64,000 nt of DNA, from positions 682,001 through 746,000 of the forward strand of contig RBKR01000008.1 in the NCBI GenBank assembly GCA_004835665.1. Reading direction: 5' to 3'. The stretch is from Phoma sp. XZ068 (lineage: Eukaryota > Ascomycota > Dothideomycetes > Pleosporales > Didymellaceae). The translations under genes were made by a program, and so were the position numbers. This document shows positions 57,757 through 64,000 of this stretch, piece by piece. Position 1 is the first letter of the stretch. Each line of letters starts with the position of its first letter. The notes beneath the pieces are model-generated. The model did no database searches, was not told where the DNA came from, and saw nothing but the letters and a program-made list of their open reading frames with translations.

Positions 57757-59239
57757 TCATAACTCCACCAATTCTACCGTCTCGCGCCTCAGAGTCTCCG
57801 CATCAGCTGGAAGCAGGAATCGGTTATCCATTTGTTGCTGCAGAGCCGATCCTGCAAGACGTCGGTAATTCTCCACCGTACCGTAAAGGGTCTTGAGCTG
57901 TTCAGCCGGGAAGGGCCACTCAGAGCCTAGAATTGCCAGTCAGCATGTTTTTTGATCTCATTCTCATACTCCCAAGGAAAACTTACCCCAGTACCAGTTT
58001 GGTCTGCCCTTTGGGGTCGCCGCTACGAATCGTGCCAAAGGAGCATCACTATGCAGCGTTCTGACACCACCGCGGGCATTCCCAAGCTCATCTCGCACAA
58101 TCTCGTCAGTCTGACCGACCGTCTCAAGCAGAGCACTAGGAGGTGGAGGTATTGCCTGCTCTCCTGTCCACTTCTCGACAAGGTCGAACACAGCGTGATA
58201 AATGAAGCTGTTTGAGAAAGTACTCCATTTCGCACCCTTCAGGTCCGCGACAGACCAGCGCTTTAGCTCTGCAGGCGATGCATATCGCGACTCTCGATGA
58301 GCCATACACGCCACTTCGTAGACCCTGAAGGAGTCGCTGTCTGGCCGGCGGTGAATCGTCTCATACATCTGACCACTCACGCCGCAAGGCAGTCGGACGG
58401 ATTGGAATTCGGCCTCACCAAGAAGCTCCACTATCTTTGCCCCAGGGACATCTGGGAGAGTTTCTCCCCCGGACTGGCACGGAATGAATCCCTCAAAGGG
58501 GAGAGAACCATCAGGCAGTCGTAGGTGAGACGCGTGTGTGATGAATCGTCTAGTAACACCACCAGTCTGAGACAGACCAGAGAGCACGACTCGGGTGGCT
58601 TTGATACCCAGCTCTCCCGACCGCAAAGCATTCGATGCAGCGGCAAGAATCTCAGGTGACTGCATGGTGGCAGGCCACCACAGAGACTTGAACTCTGCAT
58701 ACGAAGCCCGCAGCGCCTCCTTTGAAGTGTCTGTAACGAACGGGATAGTCTTCTGAAAGTGACTGGACATCGGGCTAGGCAGGAACTGCATATCTTTGTA
58801 GCGGTCCGGGTTGACTGTCTGGATCTTCTCCAGCGCCGATGGTGCTTGCGAGTCGACCTCGAGCCAAGCGTGACCTGTTGTTGCGTCCAGTCAGTACACA
58901 CCTAAGGGATTCTAGGGCTGTTGAGGTATACGAACCATTTCGCATGAGCCATCGGTTGATGTGGCGCCATATGCTAGTTCCTCCCCACAGATGGGAAGGT
59001 TCTTCAACAACAAACCCCGAGAACCGGGCAGGGTCTTCAGGACAACGCAGAAGAAGGCGTGTGCAATAGGGAGCACCAGCGGCAAAGCCACTGATCAGGT
59101 ACTCTCTGCTGACATAACCATACTCTGGAAGAAGGTCCACATGGTATGGCTCCAAGATGACCGACTTGGAAGTACTTGTCTCTGGAAGATGGGTAGTTTG
59201 AGCTGCTGGCACATCGAGTAGCGGTGTACCGTTCAGCAT
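57757..59239 (-). CDS. alpha/beta hydrolase (Abhydrolase_10-type)
   Basis: Exons 59239-58936, 58874-57987 and 57926-57757 give 453 aa. The fold shows YGYVSREYLISGFAAGAPYC and FSGFVVEEPSHLWGGTSIW, then GHAWLEVDSQAPSALEKIQ. The nucleophile region is VVLSGLSQTGGVTRRFITHA (G-x-S-x-x-G), with PDGSLPFEGFIPCQSGGETL and ARFVAATPKGRPNWYWGSEW, and a C-terminal helix (ENYRRLAGSALQQQMDNRFL). This fits the uncharacterised alpha/beta hydrolase domain family PF20091. The natural substrate is unknown; an ester or amide is likely. No signal peptide, so probably cytosolic. It shares a 485-base promoter with the MFS permease gene on the other strand and ends near the phosphotransferase promoter. The final exon, added by an intron at 57986-57927, gives the conserved tail. 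Confidence 0.9.
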
Positions 59240-59409
59240 TGCGGCTCTTGTTTATCTTGAAAATGTGCAGATAGAGAGATAATGATGAATGTGCATTGAT
59301 GTTGATATCAGTGAAGATAAGCTGAGAGAGATAGAGCTCCATTATTATATACATGATTTGCTCGTAAATCCCGACTACAAGATAGTTACGCATAGGGGCA
59401 TATCAGTAG

Positions 59410-59436
59410 CCGACACTGTCGGCTCGACAAAGTCGG
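59410..59436. promoter_or_regulatory. 27-base element, copy 1 (CCG-N7-CGG)
   Basis: The core CCGACACTGTCGG (59410-59422) is a palindrome with six-base arms CCGACA / TGTCGG around C, followed by a second TCGG at 59433-59436. It matches copy 2 at 22 of 27 positions. Paired CCG/CGG triplets are the usual target of Zn2Cys6 dimers. Confidence 0.6.
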
Positions 59437-59467
59437 GATAGCGTTGTGTGTCCAATCATCGGGCTCG

Positions 59468-59494
59468 CCGATACAGTCGGTTCGATAAGGTCGG
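59468..59494. promoter_or_regulatory. 27-base element, copy 2 (CCG-N7-CGG)
   Basis: The core CCGATACAGTCGG (59468-59480) has the same CCG-N7-CGG spacing, followed by a TCGG at 59491-59494. A GATA site (CGATAAG) lies inside it. Outer flanks TAGCCGAC (59407-59414) and GTCGGCTA (59490-59497) are inverted repeats that enclose both copies. Confidence 0.6.
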
Positions 59495-59724
59495 CTACAC
59501 TAGGCGATCGGAGTCAAGTGTCCGCCCCATGGGGTAGTTCGTTCACTCTATCTCCAGCCGTTATCAGACATGATAAAAGCCCAAGAGTTCTGGGTCAAGC
59601 CAGGCGTGGCTATACTCGGTCATTCATCTGTGTCTCTCTGATTGTTGCAGTCATCCAGCTACCAGGGCCGACCACTGTGGTTTCTTTAACAACTTTCTTT
59701 TGATTTTACTCAGAAGTCACGATT

Positions 59725-61848
59725 ATGCACCCTACGACAAACGATCTTGAGTCCGACAGCCAGATGAACGATACGAAGAAGTCAATGGAGAGTCAGCACC
59801 TGGAAGCTGTCAAAGAATCGAGCAAGACGAACGTGTACGCTGCTGCGGGACACGTCTTTTACACACCCGAGGAGGGCAAGCGAGTTAAGAGGAAGATCGA
59901 CCGCATTCTCCTCCCTCTATTGTGTGGATGCTACATCCTATCGGTTAGTTTCCGGACATCATTGTACCTCTATCCTTTCACGGCGATGTGAGTAGCTGAC
60001 GCTCTCCTTAGTTCTTGGACAAGACACTGCTCAATTACGCCTCAATTTTCGGCATCAAGAAGGCACTGCACCTCCATGGGTCCAACTACAGCTGGCTGGG
60101 AAGGTATGTACTGCCTTGAAGTAATACTTCGTCCTGTTAGATCAACATGCTGACAAGGACAAGCATCTTCTACATCGGTTACATCATTGGAGCCATGTGC
60201 TGGGCTAAGCTCGTCCATGGCTGGCCACACTGGACCGGGAAGTTTATCTCTGGAGCTGTATTTGCTTGGTCTGTCCTAGTATTACTCACACGTACGTCTT
60301 ATGCTCTTCCAGGGATCATGTTCAGATCACAATGTTGACATGGAACAGCTCTATGTGAGAACTTTACCGGTATCATGGTTGTACGATTCCTTCTAGGCCT
60401 GGTTGAGAGTATCATCGGACCAGTCTTTGTTATTGTTACCGGCAACTGGTGGACTCGGCAGGAACAGGCTTTCAGAGCCGCTTTCTGGCTGAGTGGAACA
60501 CCGGTAAGCAGCCTGTACACCTTGGACGATACATTCAGTGCTAACCCTGTATGAAAGATTGGAAACTTCCTCGGTGGGCTCCTCAGCTACGCCCTTGGAT
60601 CAAGTAAGACTCCATCCCTGTTCGTTCCTCTCAAGTCCATACTGTTGCTGACTCGAACAAGTTCACAGCTCCGTTGCCACATGGAAGATATTCTTCCTCT
60701 TCTTCGGGTCACTGAGCTTCGCCTATTCTATCGTCCTCTTATTCGTTATGCCCGACACCCAAGCCAACGCAAAATGGCTCAACGAACGCGAAAAGGCAAT
60801 CGCCATTGAGAGGGTCAGGGAAAACCAGACAGTCTCAGCCGAGAACAAGTGGAAATGGGACCAATTCTGGGAGGCTTTGAAAGATCCCCAGACGTGGCTT
60901 TTCTTCGTCACTGCAGTGTAAGTCGACATGATGATTTCCCTTTTACATTACGAGCTTCCCACTGACATGATACTCGCTCAGAGGAAACACGATGCCATCA
61001 ACTTTCGCCAGCCAGGTATGAAACGCCATCCAAGTACGCAAAGAGAATCCGGACTGACATGCTTTATCTACAGTTCTCCAGCCAAATTGTCAAAGGCTTT
61101 GGCTTCACCACTCTCCAGACGACAATGGTCTCGACCCTGCCAGCAGCCACAATCCAGCTGGCCACATTCCTCGGCTTCTCATACATCGCGTCCCACCGCA
61201 AGAACATCCGCCTCATTCTGTCCATTGTAGCCTCTGTACCTCCCCTGATTGGAGCGTCGCTGCTGCACGTATTGCCTGCAAGCAACCGTGCGGGACGCCT
61301 AGCCGGATATTACCTGACCTACACGTGAGTCCATACTATAATCAAGTCTATCATTTGTACGTAGGGACACACTGACAAGTAAACAGCCACTCCATGTCCT
61401 TCACTCTTGCCACCGGCCTCATGGCATCTAACTATGCGGGAAATACCAAGAAGTCAACCAGCTCTGGCATAATCTTCGCAGGCTGGGCTGCCGGTTTGGT
61501 TGCTGGGCCTCGTAAGTTGCCCGCTCAAGTGAGACACTTCTAGATTGCTGACTTGTTTAAAAAGAGTTCTTCCTGGAGAGCCAGGCACCGAACTACATCA
61601 TGGCTTTCGAGATGCTGAGTATGTCGCCCCCCCTTCTGCTTGATATGTGACATAGTGCTAATTTTATCACAGTGGGCTGCTATGCACTCATGATCATACT
61701 CCCGATTATCCAGATTATGTGGTACCGGTATGAGAACAACCGGCGTGATAAGCTGCTCGGCCATGCTGTCGAGGCTACGAGCGAGGATTTGGAGTTTACC
61801 GACCAGACTGACTTCCAGAAGTGGGAGACTTTCAGGTATACCATGTAA
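59725..61848 (+). CDS. MFS permease, Dal5/allantoate (anion:cation symporter) family
   Basis: Eleven exons, 59725-59943, 60012-60103, 60164-60291, 60349-60503, 60558-60603, 60662-60917, 60982-61015, 61074-61324, 61387-61511, 61565-61618 and 61673-61848, give 511 aa; all joins keep phase. Twelve-span plasma-membrane importer of small organic anions (family members move allantoate, nicotinate, pantothenate and other weak acids). Family motifs: KRKIDRILLPLLCGCYILSF, LDKTLLNYASIFGIKKALHL, SIFYIGYIIGAM, VRFLLGLVESIIGPVFVIVT, WWTRQEQAFRAAFWLSGTP, RVRENQTVSAENKWKWDQFW, and the typical end QKWETFRYTM. Splicing of one more intron at 61836 would replace the last residues, but the unspliced end fits the family better. 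It is divergent from the hydrolase gene and convergent with the Zn2Cys6 gene. Confidence 0.95.
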
Positions 61849-61993
61849 AAGTCTGCTCACGGCCTTCTCTCATGGATTGTATATATGCAGATACTGCGAG
61901 AGTGGCAGCAAAAGCCAGAATATGTGAATTGAAGTTATAGAAACAGGTTAATGTTGCTTGCCAAATGATTGAAACACTACGATTGGGTATCTT

Positions 61994-63991
61994 TCATATA
62001 AGAAACTTCCCAGTCACCTGATCCATAGCATCATAAATATCAAGCTGCCCCTCATCTTCTTCCCTCTCAAACATGTCTTCGAGTAGCAACCGCATTTTTC
62101 TGACAAACAACCCCCATTCCTCCCCTTTTCGGAGTGTTTCTAGAACCCAGTCACGGTATATCGGGTCGGTTGTCGATAATGCGGCCAGGAAGAGAGACGA
62201 TGGCCGAACGGACGACGGGGTGTTCTTGCGAGATCTGTCGCGGCAGGCCTGGAGTTGGTATCGGAATACGTTTGTTGTGGAGAGGGTTCGATCAAAGTGG
62301 GGCAATGGCTGCAATATGTTAGCGAAACAGAGAGTTCTGGTCTTATAACGTAGGAAAGGGGTAAGCCCACGAAGATCCGGTTCAGATATAGAAGAGCGGA
62401 GTGGAGCGCGGAAAGAACGGCATAACATGCGAAGGTCCGGGAGTCCAGCGCTTCATGCCTCCGAGCAGGAATTCCATGTGGGTCAACGCCGCGTGATTGC
62501 AGCCGTCGCTCCCACCACGCGACTTCATGCCGTATTTCCGCATGTAGACTCCCAAAGTTATTCGTCTGCAGTGGCGGAGAAGCCAAGAAACGGCTTTTCA
62601 TTTGTTTGTGGAGCTGCAAGTCGAGTTCAGCCACTCGGAACCGGAAGAGATTAGCGCGTAAGAGGCTGTAAGTAGGACCTAGAGATGCACAGTGCTCGGG
62701 AGACCTTTTAGCATCGAAAGCATCTGGTAAGAATGTCATGGATCGCAGGTGGTTGATGAGAAGGCCGCCGCCTAAGCGGTAGCAACCGGCACGTGCGTCT
62801 AGAATCGCTAGACGGAGGATGATGCGGCTCGTTAAGTTCGAGGGATCTTGCAGCGCTGCCTTGCCGCGTTCGGTAGAGATGATATCGACCGCCTCAGTGA
62901 TGACGGCAAGAAATGACTCTATCTTTTCGCCCATGACGTGGATTCTTTTGGCATGGACGAACAGAGCAGACAACAACCCTTCCACCTCTGTGCTGTGATT
63001 TTGTCGGAATGAGTCAATGGACTTTTGAGCGATTTGGTTCAATTCAAGAGCCTCTTCAGTGAGCGAGGGGTCCTGAATAGACATGTGAGCAGCGGAGAAT
63101 GCAAGGATTGCATGGAAGAGCGGAGGGAAGCAAAGGGATTGAGTGAAAGCAGAAATGAAGAGGTTATCTGCTTCTTTGATAGGATCATCGATCTTTGAGT
63201 AGCCCTTCATCACTTCGAGATAGTGCTGGATGAGGCGACGATTGCTCTCGTTAACGGACGGAGACGATGGCTGATCACAGGTAGAGATGCTGTTCGGCTG
63301 GTTCCAAAAATCATCGGGGTTCGTTGGGGGCCACTGACCCAGGGTATCCGATTGGAAAGCGTCGGCATACATCGGTAGAGCGGAGGTATCTATCGAAGGT
63401 AACGGTATGAAGTCAAACCCTTCTGTTCCCAGATTGAAGTCCATGAATCTTGATCCAAGTGTAAATGCCGGCTCCTCTGAGAAGGCATTCAGTGCGGTGT
63501 CTGCATCGGGATCACCATTGGTACTTCGGCTACTAGACTGCATCGGCGGTGGCATATATTCTGAGAATTCCGCTGCTGAAGCTGTTGACGCCGAGCCTCT
63601 TGATTCATACTGTTTGCTTTGTGAGTTATTCCGCCACGTTCCTTGCGTTTGATCAGAGCCCTCATCAATTGGTTTGGTCTCGGCCTGAGAATCAGAACGA
63701 TAACCGGCCGTGCGCCTCCGTTTAGGTGGTGGATGATAGGCCTCTCCAGCCACCGGTGCTTGCCATCTGCACTCAAATCCCAATCTTTGGCAGTTGAGGC
63801 ATTCCCCATTAACATTTTTGCTCGATTCGGCAGGCCCTTGCGTAGCATCGCATTTTACCTTGCGAACCCTGCACGTGAAACAGCCTACGAGGAGGATGTC
63901 AGGACTACAATGTCAGATCATGATTGCTGGCTCAGAACATACCTGATCGCGACCGCTTCCTAGCCGTAAATGATGAAGCTACTGATTGCAT
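61994..63991 (-). CDS. Zn2Cys6 fungal transcription factor
   Basis: Exons 63991-63943, 63884-62371 and 62308-61994 give 625 aa. The gene is complete within nine bases of the window end. The binuclear zinc cluster is at residues 18-55: Cys18, Cys21, Cys28, Cys45, Cys48 and Cys55 (CFTCRVRKVKCD then ECLNCQRLGFEC). The spacing C-x2-C-x6-C-x16-C-x2-C-x6-C has an unusually long middle loop. A basic linker follows (PPPKRRRTAGYRS). The middle and C-terminal parts are helical, of the fungal-specific regulator type (LIQHYLEVMKGYSKIDD, LFHAILAFSAAHMSIQD, SRIILRLAILDARAGCYRLG, HEVAWWERRLQSRGVDPHGI). The last intron (62370-62309) has a CTAAC branch point and restores the tail to IYDAMDQVTGKFLI. By position it is the likely regulator of the hydrolase/permease pair. 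Confidence 0.93.
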
Positions 63992-64000
63992 AGACCTGGA

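Larger units (their letters stand above)
59240..59724. promoter_or_regulatory. shared bidirectional promoter of hydrolase and MFS permease
   Basis: 485 bases between divergent start codons at 59239 (-) and 59725 (+). It holds two copies of a 27-base element at 59410-59436 and 59468-59494. HGATAA-type GATA sites on either strand lie at 59252-59257, 59277-59282, 59315-59320, 59483-59488, 59561-59566 and 59571-59576, and AGATAG variants at 59269-59274, 59329-59334, 59380-59385 and 59548-59553. A TATATAAT-like stretch near 59341-59352 fits the hydrolase. The pattern suggests control by an AreA-type GATA factor (nitrogen) and by a Zn2Cys6 regulator. Confidence 0.6.

Noticed and set aside
61836..61925. 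Additional terminal intron of the MFS permease
   Set aside because: A phase-compatible splice exists, but the unspliced end FRYTM matches the family's usual C-terminus.
62140..62370. Unspliced C-terminus of the Zn2Cys6 regulator
   Set aside because: Reading through gives an unrelated tail; splicing 62370-62309 has a proper donor, CTAAC branch point and acceptor and yields a longer, helical, in-phase ending.
1..64000. CRISPR arrays, rRNA, integrases or transposase genes
   Set aside because: None was visible; the DNA is fungal nuclear and no long direct or terminal repeats were seen by eye. A computed repeat search would be needed to exclude degenerate elements.

Overview
The window is nuclear DNA of a filamentous ascomycete. 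The genes carry short introns of about 44-70 bases with GT...AG ends and CTRAY-like branch points. Families typical of Pezizomycotina are present: a PTH11/SAT4-type membrane protein, a Zn2Cys6 regulator, a DUF7707 GPI protein, a Kre9-like wall protein, EthD, SAS4 and Caf120. The protein repertoire suggests Dothideomycetes, probably Pleosporales; that placement is inference. I rebuilt gene models by hand. Nearly all have consistent codon phase across every junction; the alternatives for the few uncertain ones are stated in their entries.

Left part (1-13.6 kb), mostly housekeeping: a possible gene at the left edge, a ZIP zinc transporter (+), a ChaC-type gamma-glutamylcyclotransferase (-) that needs a 5-base microexon, the COQ6 ubiquinone monooxygenase (-), a low-complexity unknown protein (+), a DUF7707 surface protein (-), a Ypt35-like PX protein (+) and a SAS4-domain chromatin protein (+).

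Middle-left (13.6-25.5 kb), accessory in character: a gene-poor 2.9 kb, then cytochrome P450, PTH11/SAT4-like protein, SAP-like unknown, EthD protein and an acyl-CoA ligase with a peroxisomal ARL tail, all on +. No polyketide, peptide or terpene backbone gene is visible, so it is not shown to be a biosynthetic cluster.

Middle (25.5-43.5 kb), again core genes: Caf120-like PH protein (-), TAF2 (-) with a destroyed peptidase motif, a small membrane protein (+), a SET/MYND protein (+), a tandem pair of small paralogs (+) and a Kre9-like GPI protein (+).

Right part (43.5-64 kb): 3.5 kb of gene-poor DNA, a DUF2235 hydrolase (-), an amino-acid permease (-), a seven-span membrane protein (-) and a choline/ethanolamine phosphotransferase (-). 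Last comes a three-gene module: an Abhydrolase_10-type hydrolase (-), a divergent Dal5-family MFS permease (+) and a Zn2Cys6 regulator (-). The 485-base promoter shared by hydrolase and permease holds two copies of a 27-base element built around CCG-N7-CGG, plus a dense group of GATA sites. This looks like a nitrogen-controlled uptake-and-hydrolysis unit with its own regulator, and is the best candidate for an undescribed system here.
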